A stretch of DNA of 64,000 nucleotides from Pristionchus mayeri (lineage: Eukaryota; Nematoda; Chromadorea; Rhabditida; Neodiplogasteridae), in assembly GCA_036245805.1 (NCBI GenBank), contig BTRK01000002.1, positions 3,778,689 through 3,842,688 of the forward strand, written 5' to 3'. The notes beneath the pieces were generated by a model. It searched no databases, was not told the origin of the DNA, and worked only from the letters and a program-made list of their open reading frames with translations. The first letter of the stretch is position 1. Each line of letters opens with the position of its first letter. The translations under genes and the position numbers were made by a program. Shown piece by piece: positions 46,017 to 58,329 of this stretch.

Positions 46017-46862
46017 CAGTCGCGCGCAAAGGAATTTGGGCACTTTTTGAACTTGCTGTAAGTTTTTGACCAGGAAAGCCATCAATCTGGAACTAGATTC
46101 ATCGGAGATTATGATCATGATATTGGGGCATGATGCAATAGCCCAGTAGTGATGACGTAATCAAATAGGACTTTTTCAAAACGGCATTATTCTTACATGG
46201 ATTTTTTCCAGCTGGCCAAATTTTCTGTGGTTCGAGATATGACTGAGGACTACCCAGAATTTTTTTTTGAAGTTGCTGCTCGGTCGCACATTGGCTGCAG
46301 CCATGCTGCAAAATCGAGGTCGGAAATTCACATCTCAGCTTCTAGACAAGCTAGAGACTGGTTCAAGGTATCAAAATGATCGCCATCACAAGTACATACG
46401 ATCATGAGAGTAGTAAAACAATAACTCGAAATTTCAAATTTTTCAAATTTCGAGTTATTGTTTTACTACTCTCATGATCGTATGTACTTGTGATGGCGAT
46501 CATTTTGATACCTTGAACCAGTCTCTAGCTTGTCTAGAAGCTGAGATGTGAATTTCCGACCTCGATTTTGCAGCATGGCTGCAGCCAATGTGCGACCGAG
46601 CAGCAACTTCAAAAAAAAATTCTGGGTAGTCCTCAGTCATATCTCGAACCACAGAAAATTTGGCCAGCTGGAAAAAATTCATGTAAGAATAATGCCGTTT
46701 TGAAAAAGTCCTATTTGATTACGTCATCACTACTGGGCTATTGCATCATGCCCCAATATCATGATCATAATCTCCGATGAATCTAGTTCCAGATTGATGC
46801 CTTTCCTGGTCAAAAACTTACAGCAAGTTCAAAAAGTGCCCAAATACTTTTGCGCGCGACTG
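46017..46862. mobile_element. Palindromic Tc1-type MITE, 846 bp, TA flanked
   Basis: Begins CAGTCGCGCGCAAAGGAATTTG and ends with the mirror AAATACTTTTGCGCGCGACTG, with TA on both sides. CAGT...AAAGT-like ends and a TA target are typical of Tc1/mariner elements. The two halves are near-perfect inverted copies, meeting at about 46439 with almost no loop (AAATTTTTCAAATTT). The mirrored 70-aa and 60-aa frames are stem shadows. Confidence 0.93.
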
Positions 46863-47162
46863 TATTTAAAAAATGCGAAACGAAAGGTGTTGAGTATTTG
46901 CGATTTCACGCTTCAAACCAAGACCGAGAACTAGACCGAGAGCTTATTGTGTTTCTTATTCAAATTTTCTTCAAGATTGCCTATTATTGAGCAACAAGTT
47001 ATTCAACATTACCAAAATTCGATTTCATTTCCGGAGATTCGGTTCAGTTTAATTGATTATCCCCTATGGGGAATTTGTTAAAAATACCGACAATCATCGG
47101 GATTCGATAGACATTTTTAGGGCAACCTATTTTTCAGAAATCTTTAAAACTGAAAGTAACAC
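46863..47162. promoter_or_regulatory. Probable upstream region of the doublecortin gene
   Basis: About 300 bp between the MITE and the first ATG. A CAG acceptor-like site (TTTTTCAG) at 47137 just before the start could receive a spliced leader. No further element recognised. Confidence 0.3.
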
Positions 47163-50100
47163 ATGCGGAAGACGGTGGAGAACGGAAGTGCTAAGAAATC
47201 AGAGGTATCGAATACATTTATTGTAATTGGCAATACATACAAGTTCGCGCATTGTAAAAATGCATGTTGGTCATAGTCAAATCAACATAACTTACGTTAG
47301 TAAAAACAACATACTAAATCACATGTTGCCTATTACTACGACGCCATCCTAGTTCTCCCGAGTGGATAGGGGGGTCTACCTTAATCGTTTGAGGTCCATG
47401 TTAGTGCACGAATTATAACATTACAGAAAGTAGTCAATGGCTCTCCGAAAGTTAACGTCGACGCTGGCTCGAAGCGAATTCGGGTCTTTCAGAACACCAA
47501 TGCGTACCACAAGGGAGAACAGGTGGAATTATGATATTACATATCAGAAACAAAGGGATATTAAACGACATATTTAATTTACGACGTATTTAATTTCCCA
47601 TTCATATACCAGATACTCGAATTATATTATTTCCGAAACCAGATACAATTAACATATTTCCAGTTTCTGTGATCCGTGAAATAGCTTGAACTGAAGTTGT
47701 TTCAGTTCGAAGTAAACACAACGACCAGCATGCTGACACTTCTCGATGAGATTGCCCATAAATTCAAACAACGGGTATGCTCTGAATGCTAACACAAAAT
47801 GGAGAAATGCAAAATTGATTTCCATAAGAATAAGTTAAGTAAATCTAGTAGATATCTTATAGTTATAGCTTATAGTTTACGAAAATATGTCGTATACTTT
47901 TACTAAATCAGATCGGCTTCAAGAAGCTGTACTCCATTTCTGGAAAGGAAATAGAGGGAATCGCTGAATTAGAGAATGAAATGGTGCGTCTATTAATAAT
48001 TGATTCATTTATGTTGTCCCCTTCGATTTCTTTAAATTTTGAATTTTATTTTACGACTTTTTTTGCAAAATTCAAATGGTTTATTTAGTGTTACGTCGCA
48101 GCCTCCGTGCGTCTTCCGAAATTCGTGGATCGTCCATACGGGAAATTTCGTTATGCAAACGTTCAACGGAGTCGGGCAGAACCTGCACATGCGAGAGTGG
48201 AAAGACGTACCAACGGTACCTACCAAGTTACACTAATAATTGCTTATTCATTAACACAGTTCATTCACCCGATACAATGATACCTGTTTATACACCATTT
48301 GGGCATGTTCTGACTATGTCACCATAATGTTTTTGAAGCAACTGCGCACTCAAACGAGTCAAATGTAGAGGAAAAAGTGGGTCAGCAAGAAGCCATTTCC
48401 ATACACATGGAGCCCGAGATTATCTCGCCAGGTTATTATGTCAATGTATTCAGCTGATTTATCATTTGTAAAATTGCATGTGTATTAACCACCAGGGCAA
48501 ATGATTACTATTTCACATCAATATATGCAATATAGAAGGTATGGAGCATGCAAACGGTTCGAACGGAGCTGAAGCAGTGGATCAGACCCAGTCGATTCAA
48601 CCATTCATGGAAGCTGCGATCTCATCAGGTTGCTCGGTTCACCGTTTGGAAACAGAGATGAATATTGTCAATTTTTTAAATACGAAATTAACTCCGGTTT
48701 CAAACAAATTGTCGCGTTTCGCTGCAGCCTCCCAATGATCAATTCGAGATATTATTTTATTGTCATTATTAGTTCATCTTCTAATCCCGCTGAGACAGTT
48801 CACTCAACAATTAATCTTATTGTTAGATGACGCAGCCATGACCACAAACACAAACCTTCGTATCCGAACTCTAGTAGAGATCAACGAAGAACGAACATCG
48901 ACATTAACTGAGGTATGCGTTTGCGATTGGATGATCCTTTTTTATTTTTAGCTTCCTATATTTTCGACAGCACATTAAGGCAAATTTGCATTGCAGACCC
49001 TGCGCAACGCAACTGTTGACTCAGAACATTATAATGAAGAAGGGAATGATCGATGCCACAATCATGGTGATTCAAAGTTTAGATGGAATATGAAAATATC
49101 CAGTTACTTGTCACTAAGCATGTCGTTGTACTCGTATTGTGTCGTTGTTCTCTGTATTTATGTTATATCTAAGCGCGATTGTTTAGCAATTTTTTAATTT
49201 ACAGATGCTTCTTTGGCTTCATCGAACTATGTATTGGCTAATGGAAATGAGGAATGCTCTCAACAAAGGAGCTCGGAAGTCGCACATCAGTGAGCTTGCT
49301 TGGGGGTCCCTATCAAAACGTCCCCCCTCTCCCTCTGGCAGTCCCGCCTCTCTAATCAAATTTTGAAGTTTTAATTACATAACTCAATTAATATTGGTTT
49401 AAAAGCTTCGCTCTTTCTTGATTGTCAAAGAACATGAGCTGTTCTATCTTTTGTATGTTGATGACTAAGAGCTCAGACTCACATGAACTTCGCTACACTA
49501 TCAATTGCGATAATTATCAAAAATTATCGCAATTGATAGTATAGCGAAGTTCATATGAGTCTAAGCTCTTAGTCATCAACATACAAAAGATAGAACATCT
49601 CATGTTCTTTGACAATCAAGAAAGAGCGAAGCTGTTAAACCAATATTAATTGAGTTATGTAATTAAAACTTCAAAATTTGATTAGAGAGGCGGGGACTGC
49701 CAGAGGGAGAGGGGGGACGTTTTGGTAGGGACCCCTTGCTTGGAACGGATTCCTGCCCATGAAAACAGCGGAGGCATCTGCTGTATATTTTTTTCGCAAA
49801 AAAAATTCAAATACTAAAAAAACTTAAAATCGGATGCTACCTCATAGTGGATTTAATCATTCAAGAGAGGTTTAACAAAAATTGTTTAGCACATATACCC
49901 AAAGTGATCAGCACCATTTGTTCTATCGTTTTTGCGATGAAACAGGAGGAAATGGTGAGATTGATCTGTCATGTATAGAATTTTGGTATGTTGTCAAATG
50001 AGCGAACATAATATGATCAATTCAGGTATCAATAGAGAGCAATTCGAGGCGGTCATTGCATACATTGATTCTACAAACCCTCGTGCAGCTGAACCTCATG

Positions 50101-52333
50101 AAGCTTTTCCAAATTTATTGAACGGTTGGTTGACCTTGTTGACCAATTATATGAAAATTTAAACGATATTCGCGAATCAACCAATGATATTTTTTTAAAC
50201 AAATGGATGTACTAATTACATTCGAACATATTCGGTGCATATCTCCGTTCAGATTCGGAGAACCAATCCAATACTGATTCAGCCACTATAACTCCGGATG
50301 CGCATAAAATTATTGAAACAAAGGTAACAATATTATTAAATGTTGACAGTTCCCATAATGTATGTATTTGAGAAGGGAATTGTCAATCATCTTTCAGGCG
50401 TTTGATCGATGCTTATACTGGAACATTGACTCGTGGAAAGGAACCGGGAACGAAAAAGGGATTGTTCATACGGAACGATGGAAAGTCTTAGAAGAGTAAG
50501 TGTTCACCATATCGCATTGCTAAATAATAAACCGTAAAAACGTATTATTTGATCGTTTACGTACAATTTTATTTAGATATGTGCGGAAATATGAACCAGT
50601 ACTATTAAAATTCAACGAGATTCGTTTTGTGAAGGAAACTGATTTCAAAAAATTCGTTGAGAATACTTTGAACTACGATATACTGGCGTATGTTTGTATT
50701 TTTTTCATTTCACTTCACGTGAGTATGTTCAGAGTAAGTTACCCCAATAGAGAACACCAAAGAGATAGCAAAGATCATATCAACATGGAAAGAGCCGCGG
50801 CAATTCTAGTTCGCAAGGTCGCTAACGAAGGCGGTCGTTTCGAGAAAACTATCGACAACTGTTGTAAAAGTAGGTTTAATCACTAGAGGGTAACTAACTT
50901 CCGAATCTATGCAGATGGCAGTTATTCCATTGCGGCCGTACATGATAGGATGAATATGATTCATCACGTTTGTTGCTATATACATCATAATAAGACGGAA
51001 AAAGACGAGAAGAAATCTGAGAAGGAAGGAAATGTCGAGCTGGTCAAGACAAACGAAGATCAGAATATCATAGATAAGAAAACTGAAGAAGAAAAGAAAA
51101 CGGAACCGAACAGAGCGCATTTGAGAGACGCTTTGATCCAAATCAAGAATGAATTGGTCCAGTTCGATATGGAAAATATTAGAAGTTTACACTTCGAAAT
51201 CATGGATCTCAAGTTGATTATTACAGTTGTTATTTCTGGAGACCTAAACTGCGTTGTTCCCGACGTTGAGAGAGTGTGCCGGAAATTAATTTCTGAAAAC
51301 TTCGTTTGGCTTTGCGATAAGCTTCATTCTAATTGGTACACAAAAGTTCTACACTACCATAAGGTTACATTTCATTATGGATATCATCACGTATCCGTTG
51401 CTTTCAGGAGTTTAAAACTACATACACAAAAGTTGACTACGTTCTGGGACATAACATCTGCACACAAATTCATCAACCAATAGAAAACGATTACGATCAT
51501 TTTGCCATACTCGAAGATATTTATCATGAAGGTATATTTTACAAAATTTAATAAGCAAAAACAGTTAATTTGAAAACAATCAGATATGGAATTCGAAACG
51601 CCTTATTGCACCGGGAATTGCGAATTTAAATGCACTATTCGAAAGATAGTAATTGTAAGTTTTTTTTGAAAAAAAAATCTCAACAATATTATTTGAAGTT
51701 CTCCAGAGACACGGCTAAGGGGATATTGAGAACATTTATTGCACGCTTCAAAGATGAGGAAGTAGTTTTGAAAAATTACAATTGTTAAATGCAAATTTAA
51801 TTGAAGAAAACAAGTGAAATACGTCGGACATGCTTCGAACATTATCAACACTGGAAAGAACGAGGTTATTTTACTATACCGACCAAATTTGTAGTATTGA
51901 CTTTCAGTTCGGAGTATCATACATGGCGTGAAATTCCCCGAAAGATTGGTGAATGGGATTTTTGTTTCAACATTTTTGGATCGCGAGATGTTTCCCGAAT
52001 GGAGGGAAGTGTTCTCTATAAATGATGAGAAATGCGCTCATAATCGATCTCAGATTGATTGGATCTGTGCTGTGAGTTGGAACTGTCAATGTTAATGAGA
52101 GTAAATTTTTAAGATTGTGATCCTCCTGCTGCACAGAGATCTAGAAGATGAAGATAAAATCAACGCTCAAGGGGAAATTATCCTAAAGCATTTCATCAAA
52201 GCAAGAAGAAGCGAGAAGCAGAGGTATGTCATTGCAATATTTTGAAAAACAAAAAAAAATATACAAATTCAGTAAGGATACAAAAGAGATCAAAGCAGCT
52301 GGAAAGAGCAAGGCAATTAGAGGACAACGATAG
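47163..52333 (+). CDS. Doublecortin-domain protein, 24 exons, novel C-terminal region
   Basis: Exons: 47163-47204, 47427-47522, 47706-47774, 47912-47983, 48089-48215, 48339-48431, 48539-48628, 48827-48912, 48997-49066, 49205-49289, 49905-49954, 50026-50124, 50253-50323, 50398-50495, 50577-50687, 50733-50869, 50915-51363, 51408-51531, 51584-51654, 51699-51761, 51807-51864, 51908-52071, 52114-52223, 52273-52333. Phases agree at all 23 junctions, all GT-AG, giving 831 aa. Exons 2-5 form one doublecortin (DCX) domain: SKRIRVFQNTNAYHKGEQ, LTLLDEIAHKFKQ, IGFKKLYSISGKEIEGI, AELENEMCYVAAS. DCX domains bind microtubules, so a cytoskeletal or ciliary role is likely. Exons 6-10 are polar and acidic. Exon 17 has a Lys/Glu-rich linker (KTEKDEKKSEKEG). 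The C-terminal two thirds (such as FVKETDFKKFVENTLNYDIL and FLDREMFPEWREVFS) is unrecognised and has no kinase motif, so it is not a DCLK/ZYG-8 type protein. Two fused genes cannot be excluded. Confidence 0.72.
49304..49734. mobile_element. Mutator-like palindromic MITE, 431 bp, 9-bp target duplication
   Basis: Ends GGGTCCCTA and TAGGGACCC are flanked on both sides by CTTGCTTGG (49295-49303 and 49735-49743), a 9-bp duplication as produced by Mutator-like transposases. The whole element is an inverted repeat meeting at about 49519 (ATAATTATCAAAAATTATCG). It lies in intron 10 of the doublecortin gene and accounts for most of that intron's length. Confidence 0.92.
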
Positions 52334-52869
52334 TTATCAATCTTTTTTTTTGCGATGAATATTATATGTTTCTTTTAATATTATTGAACATAGTATCGCT
52401 TTAGTGAATGCATTTTCAGTAATGATCAGTTATTATTTCCATGTATTTATCAGGTCAAATAGCATAAAATGTGTCGTACATCCGCAGGAGGTAAACACCG
52501 AAAAGCAGCGTGTGACCCTCCGTGAAATTGTCTACATCGCTTCACGCGATCGATTCGCTGCATTATTAAGAGCCCAAATCAAGACACTTTTCAATATTAT
52601 AAATTTCAAAGGTCTCATGTTTTCCCACGATTTGCAAAAAACGACCTCGCCGTTGAGGTGCGCCACAGGAAATGAGGGGTGAGAGATTCGGCTTACTAAG
52701 GTCGATTTTCGTGATCTACGTGAAAAACTATGCCAGGGGGGAAATTTCCAGCATATGTTACTTTTTTGTTGTACGGAAACTACAGGGAGAATCTAAATTG
52801 TATCAGATTTCCTCTGTTATGAACAGATCAATGAACGCCCATGGATCATAATCCCAGCAGATTGCCAAT
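52334..52869. other. Intergenic with dispersed repeat fragment
   Basis: 52625-52775 matches 44935-45080 (AACGACCTC, AGGTGCGCCACAGG..., ACGTGAAAAACTA). The remainder shows nothing. Confidence 0.45.
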
Positions 52870-54775
52870 GCATTATATATACCACGCGTATCACGAGTCA
52901 GTGGATGAAAAAGAGACCTCTCGAGAAGATTTTGACAATTTTTATTTCGTATTTGCCCCATATTATGGTGGGATAATACCCTGGAGTGAAGATTTCGAAA
53001 AATATAGGTCATTGGTCCCAGAGCCGGCTTTTAGAAATTTTCCGGTTTTCAACCTGGCTATGTCGTACCTCTGCTCCCAGATGAGCTACCGGGGTGGTTT
53101 TGGTCTCAAAATGATCAGAAAATTATTCCGAACAACTTTCTTGTTGAAAACTTTTCTGTGAAACGTGAACCTGACAAGTTGTATCCAAAAAACCAAATTC
53201 TGTATCAAAAAACAATTTTTTCTCCATTACGGAGGAAACTTTCACGGGATTTTTTTTCCATAAAATGAAAGAATAAGTCCCTATCTGTCTAGGAAAAATG
53301 TAAATTCAGGATTTAAAGGTTGATCATAACGCGAAATTTTTAGTCAAAGTTGGCACTTTGGCTACAAATCTACAAAAATTGCTCCTGCTCGATTTCAATT
53401 GACTACTGATTATGAACTATCGGTGGTTTTCGAGTTTTAGTCATTGGATGTTTACAATAGCCACTTGAAATGTGAAGTTCGAATCAATTTGAAAAATTGA
53501 TTTTCTCATTCTCGATTTTGACCGAGTTTACGCGCAGCTAAAGTCCAAATATAATTGCTATACCCGTAACGCCCTAGCAAACATTTTATTAAACCCCGAT
53601 ATGTACACAATTATGTTGCAAAGGTCCACCTAAAGCTTTCGACATTCTACTTAAATGTGCTCAAACATGCTCAAAATGAGAGTGTGCAAAATATCATTGA
53701 TCATTTTAAACTAAAGTTGTGTAAATATTGACAAGTTTAACGTTTGAAAATTCTTATTGGGGTCATATAAATGAGATATTATTGGATTTTACATTCTTTA
53801 TTTAATTACAGAAAAAAATTAATTTTCAGATTATTTGAATTTTGATTTCTTTCAAAATCTATCGAATTGGTTAGTTTTCTGAATAATACGGCTGGCATTC
53901 TCCTAAAAATAATTTTGCACCTTATATAAGAATACTATCTTGATCAGGTGATTTTAAAATGATCAATGACATTTTACACTCTCTCATTTTGAGCAGGTTT
54001 GATCACATTTAAGTAGAATGTCGAAAGCTTTAGGTGGACATTTGCAACATAATTGTGTACATGTCGGGATTTACTAAAATGTTTGCTAGGGTGTCACGGG
54101 TATAGCTATTACATTTGGACTTTAGCTGCGCGTAAACTCGGTCAAAATCGAGAATGAGAAAATCAATTTTTCAAAGTAATTCTAACTCCACATTTCAGGT
54201 GGCTATTGTGAACATCCAATGACTAAAACTCGAAAACCACCGATAGTTCATAATCAGTAGTCAATTGAAATCGAGCAGGAGCAATTTTTGTAGATTTGTA
54301 GCCAAAGTGCCAACTTTGACTAAAAATTTCGCGATATGATCAACCTTTAAATCCTGAATTTACATTTTTCCTAGACAGATAGGGACTTATTCTTTCATTT
54401 TATGGGGGAAAAAAGTTTCCTCCGTGATGGAGAAAAAATTGTTTTTTGATACAGAATTTGTTTTTTTGGATACAACTTATCAGGTTTACGTTTCACAGAA
54501 AAGTTTTCAACAAGAAAGTTGTTCGGAATAATTTTCTGATCATTTTGAGACCAAAACCACCCTTGTAGCTCGTCTGGGAGCAGAGGTACGGCATAGCCAG
54601 GTTGAAAACCGGAAAATTTCTAAAAGCCGGCTCTGGGACCAATGACCTATATTTTTCGAAATCTTCACTCCAGGGTACTATCCCACCATAATATGGGGCA
54701 AATACGAAATAAAATTTTTCAAAATGTTCTCGCTCTCCTCCACTGACTCGTGATACTCGTGATACATTATATACT
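52870..54775. mobile_element. Fold-back element, arms about 830 bp
   Basis: GTATCACGAGTCAGTGGA on the left is mirrored by CCACTGACTCGTGATAC on the right. Arms run to about 53715 and from about 53950 with a 235-bp loop. Arm sequence contains GGTCCCAGAGCCGGCTTTTA, shared with the element at 62639 onward, so both belong to one family. No transposase. Confidence 0.9.
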
Positions 54776-54829
54776 GAAGTTACGAGGATCTATTTTATCA
54801 GTATCTCTAAGATTTCGAGTTTAATCAAA

Positions 54830-55217
54830 ATGCGCAACTTATTTATTATGCAGGAAATTTCGTTCTTACTCATTAGTTTCTGTATGTTTGCCACTCAATT
54901 TGTCAACTCTAATTACAGTGATTTTTCATTTTTATTGTGCTTACTAAATTCTGCAGTGAGCACTAATGAATGTGACTTAATTACCAACGCAAGTAATCGA
55001 TTAACTGCTCCAGTGTTTTATTCCCATGGTTAAACCCTTCAATTGTGGCAATGACTGCAATTTAGTGATCAACGTGTTGTACTACGGATATGTTTTCACT
55101 AGGACCCGCAGTGTGAGACCTTGCATAAATTTAGAGCAAAAAAATATCCAAAGTTTCTATATCTTCCGACACTATCTAGTCTGTTTGAGAGACGAGCAAG
55201 AAAAACGAGTCGTGTAA
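54830..55217 (+). CDS. Possible small secreted protein gene, uncertain structure
   Basis: 54830 opens MRNLFIMQEISFLLISFCMF, a plausible signal peptide, in a 67-residue frame ending FYSHG. The +1 frame then continues KPFNCGNDCNLVINVLYYGY... to 55217. Joining the two needs a short intron or a frameshift (GT at 55030 or TTGCAG-like sites nearby). Several Cys residues occur in both parts. There is no second copy for comparison, so it may be fortuitous. Confidence 0.25.
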
Positions 55218-55294
55218 GTCGATGGATCAGCATGATTTCGTCATACACACGCTTGCTTTTCCCGGACCGATTCGAAGTTTTCGCATCAATAAAA

Positions 55295-55420
55295 TGACGT
55301 CATACATCCCACAAATACTCATCTAGCATCTTCGTCTTAACCCATTGTGAAACAACGTGACGTCATACATCCCACAAATACTCATCTAGCATCTTCGTCT
55401 TAACCCATTGTGAAACAACT
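55295..55420 (+). repeat. Two tandem 63-bp units, each starting with a CRE octamer
   Basis: TGACGTCATACATCCCACAA starts at 55295 and again at 55358; both units run through CTTAACCCATTGTGAAACAA with no visible difference. Each begins with the palindromic cAMP-response element TGACGTCA. Confidence 0.85.
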
Positions 55421-55911
55421 TAGAGCAAGTATATGATACATGCAAATACTTTGTGATAATAAGCTACTCAAATATTATGCCACCTAGTGTTTTTGGTAAT
55501 GCTCACGATGCATTCACTTCAGTTTGTTAACAACATTGTAAGGCAGATATATGTGGTTATGTTGTGCATAGTCAGTAACATTTATCCAGTTGCAGTGTAA
55601 TGATCGGACATCTTTGACTAAATCATGGCTAACTAGCTGTTTGTGCACTTTTGGCGTTGTCAATAGGCGAATCAGCCCCTCGAGTCAGCAGGTCGCTATC
55701 GCGGTACATCATCAGTCTTCCAAGGAGATGTTGTTGTGAAATTCGATCCAGTTGATCTATGGTATTCTGGGAATGATGTGCTATATTCCTGTGTGCTATG
55801 CGATGTTCAGAGTTCGTAAAGTGCTCAGCAAGAATTTCGTCGTGATTCTGACAACAGTTCCCCATAGATCATCTTTAGTAGTAATAATGTTATTCACAAG
55901 TAATAATTAGA
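55421..55911. other. Intergenic, nothing firm
   Basis: A 78-aa minus-strand frame (55629-55865) lacks recognisable motifs or splice context. May include the promoter of the CUB-like gene. Confidence 0.35.
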
Positions 55912-56462
55912 ATGCTATTCACAATCTGGCGTGCACGCATCCAAATCATGAACACGCCCAGAAATGACAGCCTTGCATGTCCGCGCATTACAACACATGT
56001 TGAAAACGGACCTCTGTTTACCGTAGGTTATTCAGATTCACACTCCGAAGCATCGGCTTTCCCGCCGATGCTTCGACAGCTTGCGACTTCCTTATGACTG
56101 TTGACTCTGGAAAACTAGTGGAAATCGAGGTGCGACACACATGCGGTTGATTAGCATTTCTTAATTAATTGCCATTGCCTGATTCAAAGGTGTTGCTTCT
56201 CGAAGCTAACTCGTGTTGTGACCACTTGGTGCTCTACGAAGGAGAATCGGAGGGAAACATAATCGCAAAGTGCTTTTTTTCATTCCTTTCATACATATTG
56301 CGATATATTTTTAGCCTAACTGGAGGGATTACTGGCTCGAAATTCCGAACGTCTAAATCCAATACGATGAAAGCAAGTTGGAAGCCGAACGGAGCCGTAA
56401 ATGTCCGAGGGGCGATGGTATTATCGATATATTGGAAATTGATTTTACCAATGTTCGTTTAG
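55912..56462 (+). pseudogene. CUB-like domain gene, frameshifted
   Basis: Three exons: 55912-56129, 56190-56269, 56315-56462. Read together they give ACDFLMTVDSGKLVEIEVLL, EANSCCDHLVLYEGESEG and LTGGITGSKFRTSKSNTMKA then WKPNGAVNVRG. This is the Cys / hydrophobic / CDxLxLYEG / TG...F.S...M...W.P.G pattern of nematode CUB-like (DUF141-type) secreted proteins. In C. elegans many of that group respond to pathogens. In exon 1 the upstream frame (PLFTVGYSDSHSEASAFPP) and the downstream frame (ASTACDF) differ by one base, at a 10-bp-stem hairpin (GAAGCATCGG / CCGATGCTTC, 56047-56075). The gene is therefore disrupted there unless an unseen splice event repairs it. Confidence 0.5.
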
Positions 56463-56836
56463 TTCAAGTTCCGTGGAGTGGGAACACAACAACAATGGAG
56501 CAATTCGAAATATTAAAATGAAAACTTTCAAGCTCACATTTGGTGTATCGCATAAAACATTTCATTCGTTATTTCATTCATTTATTCCGTTCATTATTTT
56601 TCTCGTTCACTTATTTCTTTTTTTGAGAAAAACTTAATAAAACTAATTAATAAGTTATGTTTATTGAAGGTATTTCAATTTAATCTCGAGGATATATGTG
56701 ATCAAATAACGAATTCGGTTCAAACAATACAACGCATTTGAGCCTGACAACAAATGGTAATATGTCAATCGTGCCTTCAATTAATTATTACTATTTGTGT
56801 CATAATGCCCAGCCGTTTCTGAATTTAGTTATTAAT
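56463..56836. other. Intergenic, AT-rich
   Basis: Downstream of the CUB-like exons to the start of the inverted arm at 56837. No supported feature. Confidence 0.4.
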
Positions 56837-57164
56837 TCGTATCGTACCGAATTAATATTCCGGAACGGATATTATACGATTCGGAATTGTATCAAATTTG
56901 CGTTTAGCGAGAGGGAAAACACTCAAAATACAACGTTATGAGTCGTTTTTATGCTCGTTGCATTCCTTGTCGCCTCCCATTTTATTATCTGTTAATTTAA
57001 AAAAATAAAAATCGATAATTTTACGAGAAAATGGCTGAAAGTGTAAAGAAAAATGAATACCGTAATCGGAAACCGTCACTTTTGCTGTGCAAAATTGCAC
57101 TTCAAAAGTGATACGCCACGCTATATTCATCAGCCCTCATTTTTCGTCAATTTTGGTCGTTTTC

Positions 57165-57278
57165 ATGATTATGTTGCTCAAATTGTTGATTTTTGTGGTT
57201 CAGCGAGCTGTCGGCGACGGGGAGAAGAGGAGGAAGGGTGCTGCTCCACCAGGAGCAGCACCGATGGACAACTTTTGA
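57165..57278 (+). CDS. Conserved small ORF upstream of rps-22 (left arm), doubtful
   Basis: 37 codons beginning MIMLLKLLIFVV and ending GAAPPGAAPMDNF. A hydrophobic N-terminus, a basic middle (GEKRRKG) and an Ala/Pro tail give it a membrane-peptide look. It is present in both arms with one visible amino-acid change (VVQRAV here, VVERAV in the other arm). It could be a real small gene, the upstream member of an operon with rps-22, or chance within the 5' region. Confidence 0.25.
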   Translation: MIMLLKLLIFVVQRAVGDGEKRRKGAAPPGAAPMDNF

Positions 57279-57647
57279 CGATAAGTTACTTTTTCTCACT
57301 TTTTCATTTCCATTTCTGTTCTTCTCTTTGGATATTTCAGGTTATTTTCGTCGACTTTTGGCTCGGGAGGAGGCCCCGAGAGGCCCGGAGCGGAATCAAG
57401 CCGCGCAGGCTAGGTGTAATACAGGATCGTCTATTTTTTGCGCTGTTTCTTGCTAAATTCCTTGTTTAATCGGATGGCAGTTGGTTTTTAATAATTAAAA
57501 ACGAGAAAATGTGATTCTAGAAGGTGAATCGATGCCCAATTTTTAGTTTGAGTCACGCATTTCGCTGTTTTAAAAATTATCGACGACGAGAAAGCGTGAG
57601 CTTCCGTTAAAATGCTTGATATCACTCCGTTGTCGTCATTCACTTGA

Positions 57648-58329
<682 letters not shown>

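Noticed and set aside
46099..46780. Paired 70-aa and 60-aa ORFs
   Set aside because: Mirror-image frames inside a non-coding palindromic MITE.
50733..50970. Homology between the doublecortin gene C-terminal region and the three-copy family (GGRF/GGRYF, AAVH)
   Set aside because: Short words match (NEGGRFEKTID versus CNGGRYFDELID; IAAVHD versus AAAVHK), but they occur in reversed order and without extended alignment, so I treat them as coincidence.
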